Shown here: one piece after another, positions 33,704-43,700 of the stretch
How the letters are laid out: every line of letters begins with the position of its first letter
Position numbering within the stretch: position 1 is the stretch's first letter
Assembly: GCA_947626495.1 (NCBI GenBank)
Contig: CANQSJ010000002.1
Span: 1-64,000, forward strand
From: an uncultured Oscillospiraceae bacterium
GTDB taxonomy: Bacteria > Bacillota > Clostridia > Oscillospirales > Oscillospiraceae
DNA length: 64,000 bases
Direction: 5' to 3'
Program-made: the position numbers and the translations under genes
The notes under the pieces: model-generated
Told to the model about the DNA's origin: nothing
Seen by the model: the letters and a program-made list of their open reading frames with translations, nothing else
Databases searched by the model: none

Positions 33704-36178
33704 TCACCGGCACAGCCGCCGCCACAGCCCCAGCGCCAGGGCCGTTCCCCCGGCGCGGTAGCCGCCGTCCGCATACCGCGCCAGCAGCCCCCGGTCCAGC
33801 GCCGCCGTCAGGGGCATCGCCTCCGGCGCAAGAAACAGCGCCCGGGCCAGTTCCTCCCCCGCGCCGTACCGGTCGTAGGCGATGTGAAGGCGATACGCCC
33901 CCAGCCGCTCGGCCAGCGCCGCCTCCCCGCCCGGGCCGTCCAGCACCAGCGCCAGATCCGGCAGCGGCTCTCCGCTCCGGCCGGCCTCCGCCAGCTCGCC
34001 CAGCACATGCTCCGTGGGCTCCTCCCCCGGCCGCAGCCGCAGAAGCAGCCCGCCCTCCGGCAGCAGCGCCTCCAACGGCGCCGCCTCCCCCGATAGGGCC
34101 GTCAGGACGAGGGGCGGCAGCCCGATCCGCACCGCCGTCTCCTCCTCCGCGGGCATGACCAGCGCCGCGGTATGACACTCGCCGTCCGCCAGCCGGAAGG
34201 TGTCCGTCCGGACCTGCTGGGAGCCGTCCGCCAGCCGCCGGCAAACCGTGAGCCGCCACAGCCCCGGCGCCGCCGCCAGTTCCGTGGGTCCCGTCAGATC
34301 CTCCAGCGCCAGCACCCGCCAGCCGTCCGCCTCCCGGCGGGACAGCGTCCAGTCCCGGCCACGGACCCAGGGGCTCGGCCCCGCCGGCTCCAGCCGGATG
34401 GTCCCGCTGCCGTCCGGCCCCGTCAGACTGTGATAGGCCCCGCCGCGCCAATACTCCGCCCGCCCCTCCGCCGGGTTCAGCCGGGCGGGCACGCCGGCGC
34501 ACCGGAGCATGGCCACCGTGAGGGACGCGGCGGCCCGCTCATCCCCGTGGCCGCAGGCCAGCGCCGCCGACACGGCCATGGCCGCCGGCGGATAGGTCCG
34601 CTCCGGCGCGGGCGCGAGATTCCGCCGGACATAGGCCGCCGCCTCCTCCGGCCGCCGGGCAAAGAGATCCAGCGTCTCCGGCGGGAGGGCCGACCCAATG
34701 GTGCTCCGCCAGCTCTCCGGCGGCTCCAGCCCGATCCGGGGGCACAGCACCTCCCGGGTGAAATGCTCCCCGCCGGCGAAGGGCAGCGCCCGGCGCAGAT
34801 GGTCCTCCAGCACCGAAAAGGTCACGTCCCGCAGGTCCTTCTCCCCCATGGCCTCCAGCATCCCGGCGGCCAGCGTCCGCTCCGCGCCGGGGTGGGCGGC
34901 GTAAAACCGATAGAGCTCCGGCGCGTTCCCTGCCGCCAGACGGAACAGCCGGTCCCAGGGCGGCCCCGCCTGGGCGTATTCCGGCCGCGCCCAGCTCTCC
35001 TCCCGGACCCGGCGCAGCCGGCCGCACCGCTCCCGGACCCGGGCCCGCTCCGCCCGCTGCCCGTCGAAAAGCGGCGTCTCATCCGGCGGACAGGGCGGCG
35101 CCGGGGCAAACGTCCCCTCGTGCCGCCCCAGGCCGTCGCCCCACGCGAGGGTCAGTTCGGCAGGCCCCTCCCCCGCCGGGATGTCGCCCGCGGCCAGCCG
35201 GCCGTCCAGGGCCGCCTCCGCATGCAGGGCGCACCGGCCCACATCCGCCGTCAGGACGCCGGACTCATCCGCGCGGCCCCACAGCACCGGCCGGAAGGCC
35301 GCCATATTCACCACGCTCAGCTCTACCCGCGCCCCCGCCGCGGGCCGCCCCGCCTCGTCCGTCACCCGCACGGTCACCGGCCGCACAGGGGCATAGCGGG
35401 CCGTCACGCTATAGAGCCGCGCCGGGCCGATCCGCCCCGCGGGGGGATCTTCTTCGCAATCGAAAAACGTCCGGTATCGCACCAGCGGCGCCCGGGCCGC
35501 GGCGGCCCGGAACCATCCCCTGTCCGGCTCCGGCTCCGGCTCGCAGGCGCCCATGAACCGCCAGCGCCCGCCGTCCCAAAACTCCACCCAGGCATGATTG
35601 TCGTCGCAGTGGGCCCACCAGGGCACATACACCTGCCGGGCGGCGATACCCACGCTCCGCAGGGCGGTGACGCACATCACCGACTCCTCCCCGCACCGGC
35701 CCGTGCCGGTCCGCCAAGCGGTCAGGGGGCTCATGGTCCGCTCGTCGGTGAGCCGATAGGTCATATACTCCGCGCACCAGCGGTTCACCTCCAGCGCCGC
35801 CTTCGGCAGGGGCAGCTCCGCCACCCGGGGCCAGATCTGCCGCCGGAACAGCTCCCGGCAGTCCGCCAGCGATTCATCGTTCACCCGCGGGTACCACACG
35901 AAGTGCAAAAACATCTCCTCCGGCAACGCCCGGCACCAGGGAATGCTCCGGCGCACCGCCAGCCCATGGCGCGCGAAGGCAGCCAGCGTATCGAACGGCG
36001 TCCCGGCCCCGTCGCCCAGGGGCAGCGTGCCGTAAGCGAGCGTCATCAGCGTCCGCTCATCCCCCGCCAGATCCGCCAGCCGCCGGTCGATCTGCTCCGC
36101 CAGCGGCCCGTAGGCCGGCCGGGCCGCCCGCCACGCCGCCTCCGCCAGATGCTCCGTCCTCTCCGACAGGGTCCTCAT
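33704..36178 (-). CDS. Transglutaminase-like domain protein
   Basis: 824 aa; GRCGEESVMCVTALRSVGIAARQVYVPWWAHCDDNHAWVEFWDGGRW Cys-His-Asp triad region. Confidence 0.82.
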   Translation of the reverse strand: MRTLSERTEHLAEAAWRAARPAYGPLAEQIDRRLADLAGDERTLMTLAYGTLPLGDGAGTPFDTLAAFARHGLAVRRSIPWCRALPEEMFLHFVWYPRVNDESLADCRELFRRQIWPRVAELPLPKAALEVNRWCAEYMTYRLTDERTMSPLTAWRTGTGRCGEESVMCVTALRSVGIAARQVYVPWWAHCDDNHAWVEFWDGGRWRFMGACEPEPEPDRGWFRAAAARAPLVRYRTFFDCEEDPPAGRIGPARLYSVTARYAPVRPVTVRVTDEAGRPAAGARVELSVVNMAAFRPVLWGRADESGVLTADVGRCALHAEAALDGRLAAGDIPAGEGPAELTLAWGDGLGRHEGTFAPAPPCPPDETPLFDGQRAERARVRERCGRLRRVREESWARPEYAQAGPPWDRLFRLAAGNAPELYRFYAAHPGAERTLAAGMLEAMGEKDLRDVTFSVLEDHLRRALPFAGGEHFTREVLCPRIGLEPPESWRSTIGSALPPETLDLFARRPEEAAAYVRRNLAPAPERTYPPAAMAVSAALACGHGDERAAASLTVAMLRCAGVPARLNPAEGRAEYWRGGAYHSLTGPDGSGTIRLEPAGPSPWVRGRDWTLSRREADGWRVLALEDLTGPTELAAAPGLWRLTVCRRLADGSQQVRTDTFRLADGECHTAALVMPAEEETAVRIGLPPLVLTALSGEAAPLEALLPEGGLLLRLRPGEEPTEHVLGELAEAGRSGEPLPDLALVLDGPGGEAALAERLGAYRLHIAYDRYGAGEELARALFLAPEAMPLTAALDRGLLARYADGGYRAGGTALALGLWRRLCR

Positions 36179-36918
36179 CGCCCGCTCCCGATGAACGCGG
36201 CCACATCCGCGGCGTGGGTGAGGCTGAACCGATCCTCCGGCGGATAGATCGCGCCGCCGAAGGTGATGGCGGGGTTGGCGGCGCAGCTGCGGTCATATTC
36301 CGTGCGGTGCATGGCCGCGTGCAGCCACTGGCAGCCGGTGACCTCCCGGCACCAGGCGGCATTTTCCGCCGTGACGCCGCCCCCGGGCAGGATCTCCATC
36401 CGCCCGGCGCAGTATTCCCGCATGGCCCGTATGGTCATGGCCCCTTCGGGCACCGTGGGCCGCTGGCCGCTGGTGAGCACCCGCGTCACGCCCAGCGCCA
36501 TCAGCGCGTCCAGCGCGGCGCGCCAATCCGCCGTCACATCCACGGCCCGGTGGAACACCGCCTCATGCCCGCCGATGACCTCCATCATCCGCCGGCACCG
36601 GGGCACGTCCACCTGCCCGTCGGCCAGCAGCACCCCGAACACGATGCCGTCCGCGCCGTTTTCCAAAAACAGCCGCGCATCCTCCAGCATCGTGGCGAAT
36701 TCCACCTCCGAATAGCAAAATCCGCCCTCCCGCGGCCGGACCATGCACATCACCCGCAGCCCGGGCGCCCGCTCCCGCACGGTGCGCAGCGACCCCAGGC
36801 TGGGCGTGAGCCCGCCGTGGAAAAGGTCGGAATTCAGTTCTACCCGTGTTGCCCCGCCCTGCCACGCGGCGATGGCGTCGCCGGCGGACCCGCAGCAAAC
36901 CTCCAGCATCGGTTCCAT
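36175..36918 (-). CDS. cutC: CutC family protein
   Basis: EVCCGSAGDAIAAWQGGATRVELNSDLFHGGLTPSLG; MVRPREGGFCYSEVEFATMLEDA. Confidence 0.92.
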   Translation of the reverse strand: MEPMLEVCCGSAGDAIAAWQGGATRVELNSDLFHGGLTPSLGSLRTVRERAPGLRVMCMVRPREGGFCYSEVEFATMLEDARLFLENGADGIVFGVLLADGQVDVPRCRRMMEVIGGHEAVFHRAVDVTADWRAALDALMALGVTRVLTSGQRPTVPEGAMTIRAMREYCAGRMEILPGGGVTAENAAWCREVTGCQWLHAAMHRTEYDRSCAANPAITFGGAIYPPEDRFSLTHAADVAAFIGSGR

Positions 36919-36955
36919 CACATTCCCTCCTGACGGCGTTTTTCCCGTTTTTCTC

Positions 36956-36984
36956 ATTGTATCATGCCCTCCGCCCCGGCGCAA
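36956..36984 (-). promoter_or_regulatory. cutC promoter (TTGCGC-17-TACAAT)
   Basis: -10 rc attgta 36956-36961, -35 rc gcgcaa 36979-36984. Confidence 0.5.
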
Positions 36985-37007
36985 GCGCGCCGTACGCGGC
37001 GGGAATT

Positions 37008-37248
37008 ACAACGGAATGTTAATTCTGTTGTAATGGACGGGTGCGAAGAAATCTTAAAAAAACATTAGGAGGACAACAAAAAATGGCAAAACGTGTACTT
37101 AGCCTGCTTCTGGCTTTGGTCATGGCTCTGTCACTGTGTGTCCCGGCCTTCGCGGCTGAGGCGCCGGTCGATGAGGCTGATGAAGTAGGCGCCGAGGCCG
37201 TCGAGGAAGTCGTCGACGAGGCCGCTGCCGAGCCCGAGGCGGAGCCCG
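37008..37248 (+). repeat. Left arm of 241-bp perfect inverted repeat
   Basis: Base-for-base reverse complement of 43590-43830; covers UTR, RBS, signal peptide and acidic N-terminus. Confidence 0.95.
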
Positions 37249-40200
37249 CCGAGGAGCCTGCGGAGGAGCCTGTTGACGAGCCTGAGACCGTCTCTGTTGA
37301 CGAGCCCATGCTGGTTGCTCTGGGCGTCGTCACCAAGGACTCCCACTACAAGTTGAAGACGGCTGTTGATGCCGCCGAGGCGCTGCTTGCTGCCGTCCAG
37401 GCCGGCACGGTCCGGATGGGAAATTGGCCCAGCAAGGCTATCACCATTAATGTTGCGGATTACATCAAAGATCCCGTGGAGAATGATCCCTTCAAGGGTG
37501 CTGCCGGGGACTTTGAGAAGGATCTTGAGGAAGCGCAGAAGTGCCTGCAGGGCGTGGACGGCATCGACGTGGGCTTCGATGTGACCACCACTAAAGTGGA
37601 GACGTGCGCTAGGAATCTGGATAAATATGTTTCTACGGATGCCTCTAAGCTGACAGAGGGATGCGAGGAGGGAGGAACTGCTTCCGCTATTTCCTACCTG
37701 CAGAAGACTGTGCTCGAAGGATTTATCACTGACAATGCAACGACTGGTGCGGACCCTTTAGCTAGCCTGTCTCTTTCTTCTATCAGCAAGAAAACGGACG
37801 TGACAAAGGATCCGACATGGCAGAAGGCATTCCAGGCTAATTACCTGACGGCCCTGCAGAAGGCCATCAGTGCTGTGGTCGCTTATGATCAAAACACCGC
37901 GACTTTCGCTGACTTCAAAGCTGTTACTCAGACCATTCTGGACGCTCTGGTTCTGCGCGACGCTGCTGCAAAGCCCGCTTCCAGCGACATGGCAGCGCTG
38001 AACGCCGCTATTGCCAAGGCGGAGAATGCCCTGGAAGGTTACGATCCGGATGCCTATGCTCTTGGCGAAGATAAGGTTACCATCGAGGGTTATCTTAAAG
38101 CTGCCGAGGCCCTCAAAGCCACTGGCACCAGCAGCACCAACGACTTTGACCACGATGCTACCTACTGGGGCTTCAATAAAGCGGTTGATAACATCAACAA
38201 CGCTTTGGAACCGAAGGGCGCTGTTTCCATCGCTTTTGAGACTTATTTGCGCAATTCTGACACCAAGAAGCTGGACGTGACTGTTTCCGTCAAAGCTTAT
38301 GAGGGCAGCAAAGCGAATAAGGCTAACTGCGACGGCCACACCTACGGCATTGCCTATCAGGTGCAGAAGAAGGACTCCGATGAGGCTCTGTGGTTCCCCG
38401 CTGGTGGATCAACCAAGGGCGTGGAAGCTTTTTCCCAGGATATGGTGAAAGATGTCGTTAAGGCTGAGCCTGGTGGTTATCAGACTAAATGGACTGCCGG
38501 CGGTACTGACTATCCTGGCAAGTATACAGCGCTCTGCACGATCGATAATATCGGCAATTCCGCTTCCGAACCCTTTGTGACTGGCGATAAGGTTATCATC
38601 CACTTCTATGAGAAGATCGGCACGGGCGAGGTGACCTCCTGGAAAGAGCTGAAGAGTGTTACCATCACCGTGGCCGACAATGCGGTGGATTGGCCCGAGA
38701 TCGATGAGACCTCGATTAGTGTGACTGCTGGCTCTATCGCAGCGTTCGCCAATACTGACGTTCTGGTTGGTGACAGCCGTTGGAGCAAGTCTGGTGCTCC
38801 TTGGACTGCGCAGGGTGATGATGCAAGTCTCACGACCATTACCATTAAGCTTGATAAGAAGGTTACAGAAGGCGAGCTCGCTTCTAAGTTTGACTGGCAG
38901 GTTGTCGTGAAGGTCGGCAAGAACATTGTGGCTACTGTGAAAGATGCCGACATTACCGAACTCGATTCTGAAACCATTACCATCACGGACGACAACGCCG
39001 AGAAGATCATTGATAAGTATCTGGCTGCTGGTGATTCTGCCGTGATTGAACTCCAGTCCACAGACAATAACACTGCTACAACCAATCCCGCTTGGACCAC
39101 TCGTGCCACCGCGAAGTTGGAGGTCGATGCCCTGAGCGAGAAATGGACGCCGGTCGCAACCATTGCGAAAGTCCTGAAAGCTGCCGAGGCGCTGGACGAG
39201 GGCGACTATGAGCTGGCGGAAGATGATGTTGATGAGCTGAAAGAGGACACTGTCGCTGAGGCTTTCGGTCTTATCCGGAAAGACATTGCTCTGATCAAGG
39301 CGAACATCACCAGCACGACTCTGGCCGACACTGTGACCAACCACAACGCCACCGGTGGGCTTCTGAACGAGTTGATCAAGGTCTGTGGCTATCTGAAGGT
39401 GAAGACTTCTGACCAGAACGAGTTCAAGGATCTGCTGGCCGAGGCCAACGAGAAGATCAAGAAGGACAAGGTGAACGAGGGCGAAGGTGGCTACACCTAC
39501 GACTCCATCGGCAAGCTGAAGGAGCTGTTTAACAAGTATAAGACCGGGATCACCGCTGCCTCCCTGCAGTCCGAAGTCGACGACGCTGTGGCCGCTCTGA
39601 AGGCCGCGCTGGCTGCTCTGACCGAGGAAGGCGAAGTGGATAAGAGCGAGCTGGAGGCTGCTGTTGCCCAGGCGAAGGCTCTGAACGAGGACGATTACAC
39701 CGAGGACAGCTGGACTGCTCTCCAGAACCAACTGACCGCTGCCGAGGCCGTTCTGGCCGACGAAGAGGCCACCCAGGCTGAGGTCAACGGCGCTCTGGCC
39801 ACTCTGCAGGCTGCTCTTGAGGGCATGGAGAAGAAGCCCGCCACCAAGGAAGATCTGCAGGCCGCTATCGACGCTGCTGAGGATGCTATCGCTGATCCCG
39901 ATAAGTACACCGAAGAGTCTGTGAAGGCTGTTGAGGACGCGATCGCCGAGGCCGAGAAGGTTGCCGCCGATGAGACCGCTACTGATGCAGAGATCGGCGC
40001 CGCTATCGAGGCTCTTGAATCTGCGGTGAAGGGTCTGACCGAGCCCGAGGAGCCCGAGATCCCCGCGGCCCCCACTGGCGGCACCGGCTGGGTCCAGGCT
40101 GAGGACGGCACGTACTACTACTACAAGAACAACGCGGTTGTCAAGTCCGACTGGGTCAAGTCCAAGGGCCTGTGGTACTACATGGATGCCGAGGGCAAGC

Positions 40201-40430
40201 TGCTCACCGGTCTGAACGAGATCTCCGACAAGTACGGCAAGGCCTGGTACTTCTTCGAGGACGACAACTCCCGCGGCACCGAAGGCCGGATGCTGACCGG
40301 CTGGGTCGAGCTGGAGAACGCCGAGGGCGCCGGCGATTGGGGCTGGTTTGAGACTCGCTCCAACGGTCACCAGGGACAGTGCACTTACACCTCCACCTGG
40401 GGCGACTTCGACGGCTACACCAAGAAGTAA
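37083..40430 (+). CDS. Large secreted surface protein A (FIVAR domains, C-terminal cell-wall-binding repeats)
   Basis: Signal peptide MAKRVLSLLLALVMALSLCVPAFAAEAP; FIVAR-like repeats near C-terminus; WYYMDAEGKLLTG...GWVELENAEGAGDWGWFETRSNGHQG. Confidence 0.88.
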   Translation: MAKRVLSLLLALVMALSLCVPAFAAEAPVDEADEVGAEAVEEVVDEAAAEPEAEPAEEPAEEPVDEPETVSVDEPMLVALGVVTKDSHYKLKTAVDAAEALLAAVQAGTVRMGNWPSKAITINVADYIKDPVENDPFKGAAGDFEKDLEEAQKCLQGVDGIDVGFDVTTTKVETCARNLDKYVSTDASKLTEGCEEGGTASAISYLQKTVLEGFITDNATTGADPLASLSLSSISKKTDVTKDPTWQKAFQANYLTALQKAISAVVAYDQNTATFADFKAVTQTILDALVLRDAAAKPASSDMAALNAAIAKAENALEGYDPDAYALGEDKVTIEGYLKAAEALKATGTSSTNDFDHDATYWGFNKAVDNINNALEPKGAVSIAFETYLRNSDTKKLDVTVSVKAYEGSKANKANCDGHTYGIAYQVQKKDSDEALWFPAGGSTKGVEAFSQDMVKDVVKAEPGGYQTKWTAGGTDYPGKYTALCTIDNIGNSASEPFVTGDKVIIHFYEKIGTGEVTSWKELKSVTITVADNAVDWPEIDETSISVTAGSIAAFANTDVLVGDSRWSKSGAPWTAQGDDASLTTITIKLDKKVTEGELASKFDWQVVVKVGKNIVATVKDADITELDSETITITDDNAEKIIDKYLAAGDSAVIELQSTDNNTATTNPAWTTRATAKLEVDALSEKWTPVATIAKVLKAAEALDEGDYELAEDDVDELKEDTVAEAFGLIRKDIALIKANITSTTLADTVTNHNATGGLLNELIKVCGYLKVKTSDQNEFKDLLAEANEKIKKDKVNEGEGGYTYDSIGKLKELFNKYKTGITAASLQSEVDDAVAALKAALAALTEEGEVDKSELEAAVAQAKALNEDDYTEDSWTALQNQLTAAEAVLADEEATQAEVNGALATLQAALEGMEKKPATKEDLQAAIDAAEDAIADPDKYTEESVKAVEDAIAEAEKVAADETATDAEIGAAIEALESAVKGLTEPEEPEIPAAPTGGTGWVQAEDGTYYYYKNNAVVKSDWVKSKGLWYYMDAEGKLLTGLNEISDKYGKAWYFFEDDNSRGTEGRMLTGWVELENAEGAGDWGWFETRSNGHQGQCTYTSTWGDFDGYTKK

Positions 40431-40449
40431 TTCCAACCTAACGCAAATT

Positions 40450-40483
40450 GGGAGCAGGGGAAACCCTGCTCCCTTTCTTTTTT
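40450..40483 (+). terminator. Terminator of surface gene A
   Basis: gggagcaggg-gaaa-ccctgctccc + T-rich tail. Confidence 0.85.
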
Positions 40484-40489
40484 CCCGCG

Positions 40490-40673
40490 CGCCGATATTT
40501 CGTACGGCCGGCCGGTTATTCGGCCGGTCTTTCGGCCGTTTCCCGCCAAAACCCGCCGATATTTCGTACTGCGCGCCGGAAAATCGTACGATATTTCGGC
40601 AAAACCGCCGTTTTTTCGTACGATCCGCCGTCCGCCCGCCGATATTTCGGCTAAAGCCGCCGATATTTCGTAC
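40490..40673. repeat. Cluster of CGCCGATATTTCG(TAC) motifs between the convergent surface genes
   Basis: Copies at 40490-40505, 40554-40569, 40637-40650, 40658-40673; related tcgtacgatatttcggc at 40584-40600. Confidence 0.85.
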
Positions 40674-40681
40674 GGCGGCAC

Positions 40682-40711
40682 AAAAAAGGAGCAGGGCCGA
40701 AGCCCTGCTCC
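40682..40711 (-). terminator. Terminator of surface gene B
   Basis: ggagcagggc-cgaa-gccctgctcc followed on the minus strand by T6. Confidence 0.85.
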
Positions 40712-40743
40712 TCTGCGTTTGGGATTCAGTTGTCAGCGGTCAA

Positions 40744-43700
40744 TTACTTGACGGGCTTGTAATCCTTGTAGTCACCCTGGTTGGTGGTGTAGGTGCACAT
40801 GCCCTGGTGGCCATTGGAACGAGTCTCGAACCAGCCCCAGTGGCCGGCGGTGGCGTCGTTGATCTCCTGCCAGCCGGTGCGCATGCGGCCCTCGGTGCCC
40901 TTCGCGTTGCTGGGCTCCAGGTAGTACCAGCCGTCGCCCCAATCGTCCACGATGTGGATGAAGCCGGTGTCCATGGTGCCGTCCGCGCCCATGTGATACC
41001 ACAGGCCCTTGGACTTAACCCAGTCGGACTTGACCATCTTGCCGTCCTTGCAGTAGTAGTACTCGCCCTCGATCAGGTTCCAGCCTTCCTCCAGCTCGGG
41101 CTCTTCGGGCTCGGCCTCGACCAGCTTAGCCACAGCGGCCTCGAGGGACCGCAGAGCGGCGTCATACTGCGCCTGGGTGGCGTTCTCGTTGTTGGCAACA
41201 GCCTCGGCAGCGGCGATCACAGTATCAAGATCGGCAGCAGCCCAGGACTCCTCAGTGTAGTCCTCTTCCTTGAGAGCCTTGGCCTCCGCAATGGCAGCCT
41301 TCAGCTCGGTGGGATCAGCCTCGCCGAACTTCACCAGACCTTCGGTGGCGGCGACCAGATCAGCGGCAGCCTTGTCGATCTCGGACTGCTTTGTTGTTGC
41401 ATCAGGGCTGCCGTTCTTGTACACTGCGACTGCCGCGTCATAAGCCTTATCAAAGGCTGCCCAAGAAGCGTGGGTGTAAACATAGTTGCCATCTTCGTCC
41501 TGGTTCTGGATATCGGAGACAGTATAGTTGCCAGCCTCGCGCGCGGCACTGATGGCGTCAATGATACCAACCAGATCCAGATCCGTATTCACATCGAAGT
41601 AGCCGTAGACAGTGGCAACCTTCGTGATGGCATCGAGAACGAGATCCTGCTCGTATTTGCTGTTGACCTTGGAATCAGCAGCGGCAATAAGCGCGGCCAA
41701 CTCGTCGATATTGGTCTGCAGCTGTGCCCAGGCGTCATCGATCGTCGCAAAACCACCGTTTCCGGTCGGTTTGAGTTTATAATCGACCTTGGACAGATCC
41801 TGCGCGTCCTCCAGGTACTTCTTCGCATCCTTGAAGCTGGCCCACTTGGACAGGGCATCGAACTCAACAGCAGCTTCGCCGCCGTCGTGGACAACGGGCT
41901 CTTTGCCGCTTTCACCCTTGGTGAGAAGCTGGATCTTCATGCCGGAAACGGTCAGCTTCTCTTCCCATTTACCATCAGCAAGAGGGAGCGAACCGGTGCT
42001 CGTGTCTTTAATCGCCTCGGCAGATTTAGCTTCCTTCCCGTCAGCGTCCTTCACGATGCTGTTATTGGAACCGACCAGAGCCAGAACAGCTTCCTCTGCG
42101 GACGTAACACTGGGATCAAAGCTAACTTCAATCGAAATAGCGTCGCCCTTAGAAACGGCGCCATTAAGCTTCATGTTGTCGGTCTCATCACGCGTGAAGG
42201 AGCCGGCGGGATAAGTAACCTTGACCTCAGGATCGCCGGTCTCCTCGTCGAGCGCGATCTTGGCGCCGGTGTAGCTATCCTTGGGGGTAGTGATGCTGTC
42301 GGTGGCGACCACGTCATACTTGCCCTTATACGTCTCGTTCTCAACGTAAACTGTGATCGCAACCGTGGTATTGGCAGGGAACTTGGCAGGAACATCTGCT
42401 TGCTTAGTCTTCGGGGCTGTAGGAGCATTCTTCAGAACAACCGTAGCAGACTGCTTGCCGTCCTTTGCCTCGCCAAATTTACCGAAGTCAGTATCTCCCG
42501 ATTTGCCGCCAAGAGGCTTATTCGCGTCGCAGAGAACATCTTCGGAATCGGTTGCATAAAGGGTCTTCCCGCCGATCGTGTAAGAATAGAAGTACTTGGT
42601 TTCCGCATTCTTGTTGTCCGCGTCCTTGGTGAGCGTGGCCGTAATACCCATTCCGGCGGTCACGGACAGCTTAACCGTCACGGAGTAGTCGATCTCCACC
42701 AGAGCCATGCCGGTGAGAGCCGCCTTGTACTTCGCATAGGTCACATTGGTTTTCAGGCCGGTAGCGGTCGTGCCAGGATCCGCGAACATATCCCCAGCTT
42801 TCGTATAGGCACCGAGAACAGTTGTCTCATCCTCATCTGTATCATCGGTCCAGTGTTTGTACTTCGCCTTGAGGGTTTCACTGTCATACGCCTTTTTTGC
42901 GGCGTCGACCTTGTCCATAGCGGCCTTCAGAGCGGCGGCATCCGCAGCGGTGAGGACCGGATCCTCAGCCAGTTCCTTGGCGGCGAGAACCAGCTTCTCC
43001 ACGGCGGTGAAGTCGGCGTAGGTGGCAGTGCCGGCCGCGACCTTCTTGGTGTAGTCGGCTGCGGCGTTGAAGGCGGCCTTCAGAGCGGCCACGTAGTCGT
43101 CGGACTTCGAGGTGGCAAGCGCATCAATATCGGACTCCTTGAGCGCAGCGCTAACAGTAACACCCATGAACGCAGCCAGACCCTTGGTCGTCTCCGAAGC
43201 CTTCAGAGCAGTGTCCATAGCAGCGACGGTTTTACTGGTCAGCTGGCCCTCTACCTGCTTAGTCACATCTTCAGGCAGGAGCTTCTCCAGGGCGTCAGCT
43301 GCATCCGTGACGTTCTTCTCCGTAACGTCAGCACCGGTCTCCTCGCCGTTGATGGCCTTCTGGCAACGCTCCGCCTCGGCGTAAGCCTTGTCAAAAGCAT
43401 CGGCGCGTTTGTCACCAGCGGTTACCTTAGTAACGTAAGCTGCGCTAGCACTGTAAACGTACAGCTCGCCGGCATCGACCCGCGCCTTGAAGGGAGCGGC
43501 CTTGGTCAGCACATCGTTCAGCCACTCAACCGCATAGGGGCTGATCTCGCCGGTCGCAATCGTTGCGGGCTCGTCGACAGAAGCCACCTCGGGCTCCGCC
43601 TCGGGCTCGGCAGCGGCCTCGTCGACGACTTCCTCGACGGCCTCGGCGCCTACTTCATCAGCCTCATCGACCGGCGCCTCAGCCGCGAAGGCCGGGACAC

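Noticed and set aside
33665-33705. Inverted repeat tccctctcccgccgggagaggg
   Set aside because: Likely the terminator of the transglutaminase-like gene; not related to the 58924 repeat element.
38409-40436. 675-aa minus-strand ORF antisense to surface gene A
   Set aside because: Same codon-bias explanation; no start signals or recognisable domains.
40490-40673. Possible CRISPR array
   Set aside because: Repeats are short (13-16 bp), irregularly spaced and occur in both orientations; no cas genes.
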